DNA from: Aliirhizobium wenxiniae
GTDB lineage: Bacteria > Pseudomonadota > Alphaproteobacteria > Rhizobiales > Rhizobiaceae
DNA length: 64,000 bases
NCBI RefSeq assembly: GCF_014201355.1
Contig: NZ_JACHEG010000015.1
Span: 1 to 64,000, forward strand
Direction: 5' to 3'
In this document: positions 37,429 to 46,288 of the stretch, in pieces
Numbering within the stretch: the first letter of the stretch is position 1
Layout of the letters: each line of letters begins with the position of its first letter
Notes under the pieces: generated by a model
What the model was told of the DNA's origin: nothing
Seen by the model: only the letters and a program-made list of their open reading frames with translations
The model's database searches: none
Program-made: the position numbers and the translations under genes

Positions 37429-37498
37429 AAAAATTGGTCACCAATGGCAACTCCGCCGCTACTGACCAATTTTTATATCAAAACATTGGTCAGTAGCG
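37429..37498. promoter_or_regulatory. Inverted-repeat operator upstream of AbiEi
   Basis: CGCTACTGACCAAT (37457-37470) and ATTGGTCAGTAGCG (37485-37498) form a perfect 14-bp inverted repeat; AAAAATTGGTCA at 37429-37440 adds a third TTGGTCA half-site opposite TGACCAATTTTT. They lie 34-103 bases upstream of the AbiEi start in an A/T-rich stretch. This matches the known habit of AbiEi of binding paired inverted repeats over its own promoter. Confidence 0.72.
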
Positions 37499-37567
37499 TC
37501 AGCCGGCTAGGCTTTCATATTGTGAGGTGGATGTCTTTCCAACGGATCCAAAGCCGGAGCAGACAGA

Positions 37568-37834
37568 TTACTGAAGCAGCTGCGCCTTGATCGCTTGTCC
37601 GACAATGGTCAACTGCAGCACCGGTTCGCCGCGGATGAAGCTCTCCTCGACTAGTTCCGGCTTTTCCAGTCGCTCGACAAGCTCCTCGGACAGCCGCTTG
37701 TCACCCACCAGCCAACCCCTGCCCACTTTCCTCTGTCGCCGGAAGAAAGCAATTGCTCGAAGCGCTTCTTCTTGCGTCCGGGTCAAACTGCCTATTGCCT
37801 CGACGGCGGCAGGATGGTCTGCCGTATTGTTCAT
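37568..37834 (-). CDS. Small hypothetical protein, winged-helix-like
   Basis: An 88-residue protein. LTRTQEEALRAIAFFRRQRK and PVLQLTIVGQAIKAQLL suggest two recognition-type helices with a hairpin, as in MarR-like folds, but no family is certain. Its ATG overlaps the stop of the preceding gene by four bases. It is the last of three coupled small genes downstream of ligD. Confidence 0.55.
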   Translation of the reverse strand: MNNTADHPAAVEAIGSLTRTQEEALRAIAFFRRQRKVGRGWLVGDKRLSEELVERLEKPELVEESFIRGEPVLQLTIVGQAIKAQLLQ

Positions 37835-38088
37835 GGTCTCCGCCCCCCGTTTTCGTTCGACGGGTTATCGGCTGCGGGCCACTCGTTGGCAGGTTCTTCT
37901 ACCGGTTCATCCGCGGGATCAGGGTCGCGATCATAGGCGAGCTGTCGCTTTGCCAGAACGTCCTGAAGCGTCTCTACGACACGCGCTGTTCCGTGTCCCT
38001 CATTTGCGAAACGATCGATGATCTCAGCGACGGCATCATCCAACTGCTGAAACAGTCGTTCCTGATTTTCAGATCTCTCACTCATCAA
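37831..38088 (-). CDS. Small acidic hypothetical protein
   Basis: An 85-residue protein with a helical N-terminal half (RLFQQLDDAVAEIIDRFANE, VVETLQDVLAKRQLAYDRD) and a low-complexity acidic, proline-rich tail (DPDPADEPVEEPANEWP). No family recognised. It lies 12 bases after the 78-residue gene and overlaps the next one, so the three form one translation-coupled unit. Confidence 0.55.
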   Translation of the reverse strand: MMSERSENQERLFQQLDDAVAEIIDRFANEGHGTARVVETLQDVLAKRQLAYDRDPDPADEPVEEPANEWPAADNPSNENGGRRP

Positions 38089-38100
38089 AAATCCTCCTGA

Positions 38101-38337
38101 TCAGCCACCGACCCGGCGCTGCTGCCAATCCTTGTATGGCGCCATAAGCTGGCCCGGAAACCGATCCTCTATCGCCGTCTCCACCATTGCGATTTGGGCG
38201 AACACAACGCTGTCATCGCGATCTTCAGGACGAATGCTCTCGCTTGCTTCCTCAAGCTTCTTCATCAGCCCAAACACTTCCTCGTCCGTCATCGCCGCCA
38301 GACGGTCTGCGAACTCTACGGCGTCGAAATCTTGCAT
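38101..38337 (-). CDS. Small helical hypothetical protein
   Basis: A 78-residue acidic helical protein (FADRLAAMTDEEVFGLMKKL, VFAQIAMVETAIEDRFPGQL). No family recognised. It starts 84 bases after the ligD stop on the same strand and leads a run of three small genes, so cotranscription with ligD is possible. Confidence 0.55.
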   Translation of the reverse strand: MQDFDAVEFADRLAAMTDEEVFGLMKKLEEASESIRPEDRDDSVVFAQIAMVETAIEDRFPGQLMAPYKDWQQRRVGG

Positions 38338-38421
38338 ACCGACACTCCTTTGTTTCTCCCTCGGCCATCGCCATGGTTGACGAGCCCGGAAACGACCGCA
38401 CCAATGTGTCCCTGAGATATG

Positions 38422-40962
38422 CTATTCATCATCCAGTTCAATCCAGACCGGCGCGTGATCGCTGGTGTGCTCCCAGGCTCGCGCGAACTTGTCGACGCTG
38501 CAGGTCTGCAGTCTTTCCCGTAGCGATGGGCTCAGCAGGAAGTGATCGATGCGCAGCCCGGCGTCGCGAGCGAAGGCGTTGCGGAAATACTTCCAGAACG
38601 TATAGATTCGCTCCTCCGGGTGCAGCAGCCGGATGGCATCCGTCCAGCCCATGGCGATGAGTTCGGCATAAGCCGCGCGAACCTCAGGCCGAAACAGGGC
38701 GTCATCCCGCCAGCGCTCCGGCTTATAGACGTCGAGATCGGTGACGAGGCCGAGTTCCTCCAGCCGGTCGCGCATTTCCCGGGCGGCTTCGACCACGGTG
38801 GAGAAGGGCACGTTCGGACCGGGATCGAGGTCGAAGACAAGGCGGCCTGGCACCTCCGGCTGGCCCGGTTCGCAATTCCAGGGATGCAGCTCAACACCGC
38901 CGATCTGGGCAATGGCGGCAAGGCCCTCGACGCGATCGATCTGCAGATAGGGTTTCTTGTCGCCGAACACCTTGACCAGTTCCAGCAGGTTCGACGTTCC
39001 CGGCATGGCATGCCGCTGGAAGAACTGCTCGCCGCCAATGCCGTCAGGCGTCCGGATGATCGAGCATGGCCGCCCCTTGATATGGTCGATCAACCATGGA
39101 CCGACCGCTTCATGGTAGCGGGCGAGATCTTCTTTGGTCACCGGCTCTCCGTCGTTGGCGTCCGGCCACAGCGGCTTGTCCGGGCTGGAGATCATTACGC
39201 CCATCACCTCGGCCTTGGCGTTCTTGCCGCGTGCCGGCCTTGACGGCTTTGTGGTGGCCGGCATCGGTGTCTCGGTCTTTGCCGGCGATGCCGGCTTTTC
39301 TGCCTCGACTTCGTGTGCAGGCTTGTCTTCGCGCAATCCCTTGAAAGCCGCCTGGCGGACCAGTCCGTCCGCAGTCCAGCCTGCGAACTGGATCTCGGCA
39401 ACCAGTTCGGGTTTGACCCAGACGATGTTGGGATCCTTCTTCGGAGCGCCAATTCCGGTAAAGGGCGACTTTGAGGTTTCCAGTTCCTGGAGCCTCGGCA
39501 AGATCGTGTCGACCGTCTTGGCGCCATAACCAGTACCAACGCGACCGACATAGACGAAGTGAACACCGCGGTTGACTCCCACCAACAGCGAGCGGAACTT
39601 GCCGTTGGTCTTGGCATAGGCGCCGATTACGACTTCATGGCCGGCGCGACATTTGGACTTCGCCCAGGTCTCGGTGCGGCCCGATAGATAGGGCGCATCC
39701 GCCTGCTTGGAGACTATACCTTCCAGCGAGAGCTTGCAGGCCGATTTGAGGACGGCGTCGCCCCCGGTTTCGAAATGCTCGACGAAACGCAGACGTGGAT
39801 CCTCACCGGCGTCATCCAGTAGCTTCTGCAGTCGCTCCTTTCGTGTGGTCAGCGGCAGTTGTCGCAGATCCTCATTGCCCTCGAACAGCAAGTCGAAGGC
39901 AAAGTAGACCAATGCGTCGGTCTTGCCTTCCGACAGCGCCGCTTGGAGTGCGGCAAAGTCCGGCGCACCGTTTTCGTCGAGCGCGCAAATCTCGCCATCG
40001 ATCATGGCGTCAGGCAAGTTTGCAGCCGACGTCGCGATCGCCGGATATTTTGCCGTCCAGTCCAGGCCCTTGCGGGTCTTCAGCGTCACCTCGCCGTTTT
40101 CGATGCGCGCCTGGATGCGGTAGCCGTCGAACTTGATCTCGTGGATCCAGCCGTCGGCCGAGGGCGGCCGTTCCAGCGTTTCGCAAAGCTGCGGCGCGAT
40201 GAAGTCGGGCATCGCGGACTTCGCTGGCTTGGCAGCTTTGGCTGGGGCGGATTTTCTTTTCGTCTTCGTTTCGGCTTTGCGTTCTTCAGCAGCAAGGCCG
40301 TGGTTGCTGTCCCAGACGGCATCCGCCTGAACGTCGCCGCTCTGGACCATGAAGGGTTTTGGCTTCCTCCCCTTGCCGGCAGCAATCGCCTCCATGGTTC
40401 GGCCGGAGGCGATGGACGTCGCGTTGTCCTCAAGGACCGCAGCACCATTCTCCTCGACTGAGAAGTCGTCATGATGCTTGATCAGCAGCCAGTTCGTCCG
40501 CTTGCCCCCGTAGCGGTCATTGCGCATCCGCACCAGCACGAAGCTGCCATGCAGCCGCTCTCCCTCCAGTGTGAACTTGAAATCCCCTTTGGCGAGGGCC
40601 TGCTCGGGCGTCTTGTTGCCTTCCGGCTCCCAGTACCCGCGATCCCAGAGCATGACAGTCCCGCCGCCATATTGGCCTTTCGGAATAGTCCCCTCGAAGT
40701 CGCCATAGTCCAACGGATGGTCTTCGACCTCGACAGCCAAGCGCTTGTCGTGCGGATCAAACGACGGTCCCTTGGTGACAGCCCAGGACTTGAAAACGCC
40801 ATCAAGTTCGAGCCGCAAGTCGTAATGCAGCCGCGCTGCGTCATGTTTCTGAATGACGAAGCGCCTGCGGTTGGACGCCTTCAGCTTCGCTGCGCCGCTC
40901 GGCTCCTGCGTTTTTTGAAAATCGCGTTTCTGCTTGGAGGTCGAGAGCTTGTCGTTGGCCAT
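38422..40962 (-). CDS. ligD: DNA ligase D with truncated polymerase domain fused to an exonuclease III C-terminus
   Basis: An 846-residue chimera. Residues about 20-165 are the LigD 3'-phosphoesterase ([39 protein letters not shown]). Residues about 245-550 are the ATP-dependent ligase with adenylation lysine in EIKFDGYR. Residues about 585-740 begin the archaeo-eukaryotic primase-type polymerase ([25 protein letters not shown] with two catalytic Asp). After [10 protein letters not shown] at 38743 the sequence switches to [20 protein letters not shown] and continues to RIDHFLLSP and [11 protein letters not shown], the last 106 residues of exonuclease III (XthA). The third polymerase Asp and the first half of XthA are absent. 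Ligase and phosphoesterase look intact. The ATG at 40962 is preferred; a GTG at 40995 is possible. Confidence 0.88.
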   Translation of the reverse strand: MANDKLSTSKQKRDFQKTQEPSGAAKLKASNRRRFVIQKHDAARLHYDLRLELDGVFKSWAVTKGPSFDPHDKRLAVEVEDHPLDYGDFEGTIPKGQYGGGTVMLWDRGYWEPEGNKTPEQALAKGDFKFTLEGERLHGSFVLVRMRNDRYGGKRTNWLLIKHHDDFSVEENGAAVLEDNATSIASGRTMEAIAAGKGRKPKPFMVQSGDVQADAVWDSNHGLAAEERKAETKTKRKSAPAKAAKPAKSAMPDFIAPQLCETLERPPSADGWIHEIKFDGYRIQARIENGEVTLKTRKGLDWTAKYPAIATSAANLPDAMIDGEICALDENGAPDFAALQAALSEGKTDALVYFAFDLLFEGNEDLRQLPLTTRKERLQKLLDDAGEDPRLRFVEHFETGGDAVLKSACKLSLEGIVSKQADAPYLSGRTETWAKSKCRAGHEVVIGAYAKTNGKFRSLLVGVNRGVHFVYVGRVGTGYGAKTVDTILPRLQELETSKSPFTGIGAPKKDPNIVWVKPELVAEIQFAGWTADGLVRQAAFKGLREDKPAHEVEAEKPASPAKTETPMPATTKPSRPARGKNAKAEVMGVMISSPDKPLWPDANDGEPVTKEDLARYHEAVGPWLIDHIKGRPCSIIRTPDGIGGEQFFQRHAMPGTSNLLELVKVFGDKKPYLQIDRVEGLAAIAQIGGVELHPWNCEPGQPEVPGRLVFDLDPGPNVPFSTVVEAAREMRDRLEELGLVTDLDVYKPERWRDDALFRPEVRAAYAELIAMGWTDAIRLLHPEERIYTFWKYFRNAFARDAGLRIDHFLLSPSLRERLQTCSVDKFARAWEHTSDHAPVWIELDDE

Positions 40963-41234
40963 GCCAGTCCCCGGTACAATTCCGACTTCCGCCACCTATG
41001 AGGGCGGGATGAGGCCCGGCCGGACAGGTTGGACGCTCGACTGCCGTTTCGTTGGCCACGATGAGAAACCGGAAAAACCATCGCGTTCGTCATCCCTGCC
41101 ACGTCCGGTTGACACGGCCTGGAACCTCGACAATGAGAAGCGTCCAGCCGTGATTTAGTTTCAGCCAACACCGTAAGCGGCTCGGCTTTTCGCTGACGAT
41201 GGAAACTGTCGCTCAGCTTGGCCGTTGCCACAGT

Positions 41235-42101
41235 ATGAGCGACGAGCAAACAACGGAGAATCTCGAAGCCGCGCCAGGAGAGACGGTGTCCTTTCCGTTC
41301 GACCGCATGACTGTCGAGCAATTTCGGACGCGTTTCCCCAGGGCGCGGTGGAGCGACACCCGGAAGGCATGGTTCGTGCCAGGCAAGACTGCCGCACGAC
41401 GTGTCGGGCGGTGGCTTGCTGAACTCGAAGCAGAGGCCGATGCGTTCGCCGACGCAAAGGGAAGGGATGCATTCGAGTTCGACCCGATCGAGAGCTGCTA
41501 TCTTGCGCTCGGAAAAGGGGGCTTCCTGATCAGGACGCCTTATTCGCGCACGGTCATCGACGAACTGCGCGAGATCCCCTATTCGCGGTGGGACCGCGAT
41601 CAGAAGATCTGGCACGTCCCCTACCGTTCATATCAAGAGCTCCGCAGCCACTGGCCGGCAATCGAGGAGGCGGCGAGAAGGAATGAGCCTGAGGAACGGC
41701 GACGTCGAGCTGAAGCCCGGAAAGGCTCGGAAGAGGAGGCGAAGTCGAAACGACGCTCGGCTGAGCGGAAAAGGCGGCGATACCCTCTCGCAAGCGACGA
41801 CCTTCCTCCTTTGGACCGTGTCGTCGGCATTCAATATGGCCTGGTGATCTTCACTGAGATCACCGGGGAACTTGTCGATCCAGAGGCGATGGCAGAATTC
41901 TATCGGGGTGTCACGGAAGATCATGTCTGGGGGCTGTGGCGCAAGCCGAGGTTGGACGAACTCGTACGCACATGGCCTGCAAAGGTAGCACACGCGGAAG
42001 GCGCCGAGTGGTGGCAGCCGACCATAGAAGAGCTTCGACCAATCCGGCGGGCCGCTCGCCGGGGAGAAGACAGAAAACTTCGCAACAACGGCGCACCCTG
42101 A
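41235..42101 (+). CDS. Protein with two HARP-like motifs (paralogue 1)
   Basis: A 288-residue protein of unknown function. Two repeats share the pattern aromatic-hydrophobic, RxRW, basic W-x-(V/I)P: DRMTVEQFRTRFPRARWSDT with KAWFVPGKTAARR (near 25-60), and RTPYSRTVIDELREIPYSRW with KIWHVPYRSYQEL (near 100-145). This resembles the HARP domain of SMARCAL1-type annealing helicases, but no helicase is attached. A very basic coiled region follows (EERRRRAEARKGSEEEAK). It diverges from ligD, hinting at DNA repair. A paralogue lies at 53395-54297. Confidence 0.65.
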   Translation: MSDEQTTENLEAAPGETVSFPFDRMTVEQFRTRFPRARWSDTRKAWFVPGKTAARRVGRWLAELEAEADAFADAKGRDAFEFDPIESCYLALGKGGFLIRTPYSRTVIDELREIPYSRWDRDQKIWHVPYRSYQELRSHWPAIEEAARRNEPEERRRRAEARKGSEEEAKSKRRSAERKRRRYPLASDDLPPLDRVVGIQYGLVIFTEITGELVDPEAMAEFYRGVTEDHVWGLWRKPRLDELVRTWPAKVAHAEGAEWWQPTIEELRPIRRAARRGEDRKLRNNGAP

Positions 42102-42136
42102 GAGTTTCACGTTCATCAAAGCCAAAGGAGATCATC

Positions 42137-42427
42137 ATGGCAGACGACAGCACCGTTACCATCCGCGCGAGTTTCTCAACGCGTGAGGCAGCCGACCTGG
42201 CGGTCGAGCATCTCGTTCAACAGCAGGGCGTGTCGCGGCCCGACATCTTCGTACAGTCGGCCACGGCCGAAAACACATCCGGTTCGCGCGCATCCGGCGG
42301 AGACGCCTCGCACGCCGATGGGACCCGCCATGATGGCGCCCTCGACGGCGACATTGAGGTCTCGGTCGACATCGCTGCGGATCAAATCGCGGCCGTTCAA
42401 CGCATTTCGGGGATGTCGGGGCGATGA
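42137..42427 (+). CDS. Small conserved rhizobial protein of unknown function
   Basis: A 96-residue acidic protein: VTIRASFSTREAADLAVEHL followed by a glycine/serine/aspartate-rich loop (SRASGGDASHADGTRHDG) and DIEVSVDIAADQIAAVQRIS. The ferredoxin-like strand-helix pattern at each end recalls small stress or RNA-binding folds, but I do not recognise a named family. AAAGGAG precedes the ATG; it starts 35 bases after the HARP-like gene and is probably cotranscribed with it. Confidence 0.68.
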   Translation: MADDSTVTIRASFSTREAADLAVEHLVQQQGVSRPDIFVQSATAENTSGSRASGGDASHADGTRHDGALDGDIEVSVDIAADQIAAVQRISGMSGR

Positions 42428-42531
42428 GAGTGTCGAAGGGTTGAGAAGGACAGTCGCGCGAGCGCACTGTTAGACGCGGCTGTCCTCAATCTCACGGTCT
42501 CTAACGCTCTTCCGATCTCCTCTCTTGGCTA

Positions 42532-42550
42532 CTAGGTGCTAGTCACCTAG
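42532..42550. repeat. Palindrome in the 42.4-42.7 kb gap, plus a possible short reading frame
   Basis: CTAGGTG-CTAGT-CACCTAG is a perfect 7-bp inverted repeat. A weaker hairpin lies at 42449-42486 (GGACAG...CTGTCC). On the minus strand from about 42690 to a TAG at 42549-42547 an unlisted stretch reads GDVKATWQELNAPYFTLNG, then TLQLDQSYRTEILIEGRR, ending FVLPWFRGR; it looks coding but has no start and overlaps the HxlR stop, so it may be a gene remnant. Confidence 0.35.
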
Positions 42551-42689
42551 CGGCCCCGGAACCACGGTAAGACGAACCGTCGTCCCTCGATAAGGATTTC
42601 GGTGCGATAGCTCTGGTCTAGTTGCAGGGTCGACGGTTCGGGTCCGTTCAAGGTGAAGTATGGCGCATTGAGCTCTTGCCAGGTGGCCT

Positions 42690-43061
42690 TTACATCCCCC
42701 GATTGAGTGCCAGCTCGTCTAAGGCATCCGAATTTTTTCTACCCCAGCCATATAAGAGCTCCAGCGGCTCAACGAAGCGCTTACCGAGCGGGGTCAGCGT
42801 ATAATCAACTGCTGGTGGGACTGTGCCATAAACGCGTCGCGTTACCAGCCCATCGGTTTCCATGTCGCAAAGCGTTTGCGTGAGCATCTTCTTCGATATC
42901 CCGGGAAGGCTCCGCTGGAGCACGCCGGTGCGGGCGCAACCACCTAGCCTCGTATCGAGCACATGAAGAATCATGCTCGTCCATTTGCTCGAAAAAATTT
43001 CAAGCACGCGGCGTGGAGCGCAGTCCCCGCGCCATTCGCTGTCCGGTGATCCTGCCCGCAT
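42690..43061 (-). CDS. HxlR family transcriptional regulator
   Basis: A 123-residue winged helix-turn-helix protein: VLEIFSSKWTSMILHVLD, then LPGISKKMLTQTLCDMETDG and the wing LVTRRVYGTVPPAVDYTLTP, all HxlR hallmarks. HxlR proteins sense electrophiles or ligands and usually control a divergent redox gene. Here the divergent neighbour, 95 bases away, is the PRISE-like reductase. Confidence 0.9.
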   Translation of the reverse strand: MRAGSPDSEWRGDCAPRRVLEIFSSKWTSMILHVLDTRLGGCARTGVLQRSLPGISKKMLTQTLCDMETDGLVTRRVYGTVPPAVDYTLTPLGKRFVEPLELLYGWGRKNSDALDELALNRGM

Positions 43062-43156
43062 GGTGGTTACCTCTGGGTGTCTATGTCCCGCTCGGGTGCC
43101 TTCTAGCGTATCGCGGGCACCCGGCCTAGATCAGATGCTGTGGCAAAGGAGCAAAT

Positions 43157-44236
43157 ATGACGAAGGAAGCATTGATCGTTGGTGCGAGCGGTATTATCGG
43201 CAGCGCTGCGGCGGACGTTCTACACAATGGCGGCTGGAAAGTTTGGGGTTTGGCGCGCAAGGCCCCGCAGCGAGGGAGCACGTTTCCCGTTGTTGCCGAT
43301 CTGCTGGATCCCGCCGGCCTGGCAGATGCGCTCGCGGGCCTCGATCCGTCACACTTGTTTTTCTCAAGTTGGCTGCGGCAGCCAACTGAGGCGGAAAACA
43401 TCCGTGTCAATTCGGCGATGGTGAAAAACCTCCTCGACGCCCTGCGCCCCGCCGGATCGGTGCGGCACGTCGCGCTGGTCACCGGTCTGAAGCACTATCT
43501 TGGCCCGTTCGAAGCCTACGGAAAAGGTGCGCTGCCGCAGACGCCATTCCGCGAAGAGCAAGGTAGGCTCGAGGTCGACAATTTCTACTACGCCCAGGAA
43601 GACGAGGTTTTTGCAGCGTCGGAGAAAGATGGCTTCAACTGGAGTATCCATCGCCCCCACACGGTCGTCGGCAAAGCGGTTGGCAATGCCATGAACATGG
43701 GCACCACATTGGCCGTCTACGCAACGATCTGCAAGGAGACAGGCCGGCCTTTCCATTTCCCCGGAGTGGCAGCCCAATGGGACAGTCTTACCGATATGAC
43801 AGACGCGCGTCTCCTGGGTCGACATATGCTCTGGGCATCCACCACGCCTGATGCGGCGAACAAGGACTTCAACGTCGTCAACGGAGATATTTTCCGGTGG
43901 AGCTGGATGTGGACGCGGATCGCGCAGTGGTTCGGGATCGAGCCTATGGCGTTCGATGGTCAGGTAAGACCGCTGCAGGAGCAGATGGCCAATGATGCCG
44001 AGATTTGGCGTAATATCGCCGGGAGGTATGAGCTGGCGGAAAGTGATCTCTCCCGCCTGGCTTCACCGTGGCATACAGATGCTGACCTCGGACGACCGAT
44101 CGAGGTAGTGACAGATATGTCGAAAAGCCGGAAACTCGGCTTTCTCGATTACCAGTCGACGGATGATGCGTTCTTTGATCTGTTCGAGCGCTTGCGCACC
44201 GATCGGATCATTCCGCCAGTGGGTTCCGAAACGTGA
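43157..44236 (+). CDS. PRISE-like SDR (atypical short-chain reductase)
   Basis: A 359-residue NAD(P)H-dependent reductase resembling the progesterone 5-beta-reductase/iridoid synthase group. It has the N-terminal motif IVGASGIIGSAAADVLHNGG, LVTGLKHYLGPFEAYGKG, a tyrosine-rich active-site segment NFYYAQEDEVF and SIHRPHTVVGKAVGNAMNMG. Such enzymes reduce enones; bacterial substrates are largely unknown. The divergent HxlR gene is its likely regulator. Confidence 0.85.
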   Translation: MTKEALIVGASGIIGSAAADVLHNGGWKVWGLARKAPQRGSTFPVVADLLDPAGLADALAGLDPSHLFFSSWLRQPTEAENIRVNSAMVKNLLDALRPAGSVRHVALVTGLKHYLGPFEAYGKGALPQTPFREEQGRLEVDNFYYAQEDEVFAASEKDGFNWSIHRPHTVVGKAVGNAMNMGTTLAVYATICKETGRPFHFPGVAAQWDSLTDMTDARLLGRHMLWASTTPDAANKDFNVVNGDIFRWSWMWTRIAQWFGIEPMAFDGQVRPLQEQMANDAEIWRNIAGRYELAESDLSRLASPWHTDADLGRPIEVVTDMSKSRKLGFLDYQSTDDAFFDLFERLRTDRIIPPVGSET

Positions 44237-44422
44237 CCCGTCGATAGTAGGAGCGGTAGATTCCGCAATTTCCTGATTTCATCCGCAATCACCATCCGAA
44301 CCGTCGAGTTTCTTTCCCGGCGGTTCATTGCTCTACCGAGCAGAAGCAGCCTGCAACGCTCGTCTTCTGCTACTGTTATGCTCCGCATCACTTCTTAAAT
44401 GCGGTCGGGATATCGTCAGCCT

Positions 44423-44836
44423 TTAGGCATTTCGTTGATCGTAACGCGCACGGCATGCCTCGATGTTCGGCCAGTTATTTCGGATCCAGGACGTAAATCC
44501 CTCCAGCGCCGGCAGCATGCTCGCCCCCATCTCGGTCAGATGATATTCGACCCGTGGCGGCACCTCGGGGAAATAGTCGCGCTCTAGCAATCCATCTCGC
44601 TCCAGATTGCGCAGGGTCAGCGTCAGCATGCGTTGTGTGATCCCATCGATACCGTTTTTCAGTTCGGAAAACCGCAGCCGATGACCCGGGGCTAGGGCGA
44701 GGTGCGACATTACGAGGATCGTCCATTTGTCGCCGAGTCGCGCCAGGACGGCATTAGGAGCGCAGGGCGTGAAATGTGGCTTGTTGTTCCGCTCCTCGTA
44801 GGGGCGACCGTGAATCTGCTTTTGCAATCGTATCAC
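44423..44836 (-). CDS. HxlR family transcriptional regulator
   Basis: A 137-residue regulator: HFTPCAPNAVLARLGDKWTI, RFSELKNGIDGITQRMLTLT, LRNLERDGLLERDYFPEVPP and RVEYHLTEMGASMLPAL. The early Cys in TPCAP could be a redox sensor, as in HypR/YodB relatives. It faces the NmrA-type gene across an 89-base gap containing an A/T-rich segment GGGTATATATAGGTAACCC (44885-44903), a candidate promoter or operator. Confidence 0.9.
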   Translation of the reverse strand: MIRLQKQIHGRPYEERNNKPHFTPCAPNAVLARLGDKWTILVMSHLALAPGHRLRFSELKNGIDGITQRMLTLTLRNLERDGLLERDYFPEVPPRVEYHLTEMGASMLPALEGFTSWIRNNWPNIEACRARYDQRNA

Positions 44837-44925
44837 TCCTGTGCCTCAGGCTGGAAAATGTGCCGTCTTCCGCTGACATTTCTAGGGTATATATAGGTAA
44901 CCCTTGTTCAACACGAGGGTTTGAA

Positions 44926-45825
44926 ATGTCTGTTGATAACAGTCCTATCCTAGTTTTTGGCGCGACCGGGCAGCAGGGCGGATCGGTTGCCGCAGCACTT
45001 ATGAATGCCGGCTGGGCGGTGAGGGCAATGGTGCGGGACCTCAGGTCGCCGCAGTCTGAAGCACTTGGAAATGCTGGCGCCGAACTTCTAGAAGGGAACT
45101 TTGACGACGTCGCATCCATGCGCACTGCAATGAGGGGTGCATATGGGGTGTTCAGCGTCCAGCCCAGTTCGCCCGGCGGCATCATCACCGATGAGGACGA
45201 GGTGCGCTATGGGACGGTTGTGGCCGATCTCGCGGTTGAGGCTGGCGCAAAACATCTCGTTTACACGTCGGGCAGCGCTGCGGGCGACCAGCCGACGGGC
45301 GTCGCGCATTATGACACCAAGGCTCAAATAGAGCGGCATATCCGATCCCTTCCGATCACATCGACTATCGTGCGCCCCGCAACCTTCATGGAACTTCTGC
45401 TCATGCCCGGTTTCGGGCTCGATCAAGGAGGTTTTACGTTCTTCATGCAGCCAGACAAGGTCATGCAGGTCCTGGCGGTTGAAGATATCGGCAAGATCGT
45501 TGCGGCGATATTCGCCAACCCTAAGGAATTCAGCGGGCAGACTTTTGAGATCGCCAGCGATGTCGTGACGGGTACCAAACTCGAAGAGCTGTTCTCTGAA
45601 TTGGCAGGGCGGCACATCCCTTACTCTCGTTTCTCTAACGAGGTTCTGGAGGCCAACCCTTTCCTTCAAAAGCTGACCGCGCTGGTCGATGACGGACGAC
45701 TGGCAGGAAATGCCGACCTCGCCAGCTTGCGGGAAATTAATCCAGACCAGTGGTCCTTCAAGTCCTGGCTGGAAGGGCCGGGCCGGCTTGCGTTCGAGAA
45801 GGCTTTGGGTACCGGCGGCGAATGA
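44926..45825 (+). CDS. NmrA-like NAD(P)-binding protein
   Basis: A 299-residue atypical SDR of the NmrA/HSCARG group: ILVFGATGQQGGSVAAALMN, GNFDDVASMRTAMRGAYGVF, HLVYTSGSAAGD and TIVRPATFMELLLMP. These proteins bind NADP(H), serve as redox sensors or quinone reductases, and often lack the catalytic Tyr-Lys pair. The ATG at 44926 has GAGGG upstream; the longer frame to 44776 would run into the HxlR gene. Probably controlled by the divergent HxlR. Confidence 0.88.
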   Translation: MSVDNSPILVFGATGQQGGSVAAALMNAGWAVRAMVRDLRSPQSEALGNAGAELLEGNFDDVASMRTAMRGAYGVFSVQPSSPGGIITDEDEVRYGTVVADLAVEAGAKHLVYTSGSAAGDQPTGVAHYDTKAQIERHIRSLPITSTIVRPATFMELLLMPGFGLDQGGFTFFMQPDKVMQVLAVEDIGKIVAAIFANPKEFSGQTFEIASDVVTGTKLEELFSELAGRHIPYSRFSNEVLEANPFLQKLTALVDDGRLAGNADLASLREINPDQWSFKSWLEGPGRLAFEKALGTGGE

Positions 45826-46288
45826 AAGTTCAATAAATGACGATTCGTAAGCCCGAGGAAAGAGGACCATCGGATAAGTGCGCGCATTTGGCGTCTCGAT
45901 AGGCTGGTCGGACTCGTCTGGCTGTGCCTTACGATGCTGACGCTTCGTCGAGCCTTGATGGTTGTGCTGCGCAAACCGACGCGAGAGAAATTAAGGCTCC
46001 GATCTGACACGTCTGCTTGATGCCGACCCAGTCCATGATCAAATGGCACAGCAGGTGCCAGGAAAAGAACGACCGCCCATTGGAAGGAAAACACCATGCC
46101 GATAGTCAACGCAGAATAATCGCCATGCGCCAAGGACAGTGCGAAGGGTTGGGTAGCCGGCAATCTGCACCGTCTATGCCAGAAGTGAACCAAGATTGAT
46201 GAAAGCGATGCCAATGCCCGTTGGTTCCGGCAAGGCTATGGTGTCAGCTTTTCCTGTCATGGCGCAGCTCGATCTACGAGCCCCACAA
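45826..46288. other. Gene-poor stretch with possible decayed membrane-protein codons
   Basis: On the minus strand 46260 downwards reads TIALPEPTGIGIAFINLGSL to a TAG, and another frame gives HGDYSALTIGMVFSFQWAVV near 46130. These hydrophobic pieces in different frames suggest the ruins of a membrane protein; no family can be assigned. Nothing else stands out. Confidence 0.3.

Noticed and set aside
38542-39243. 233-codon plus-strand frame opposite ligD
   Set aside because: Antisense shadow of a gene with clear ligase and polymerase motifs; no ribosome-binding site.
44885-44903. GGGTATATATAGGTAACCC as a dyad operator
   Set aside because: Only the outer four bases are symmetrical; kept only as a remark on the A/T-rich promoter region.
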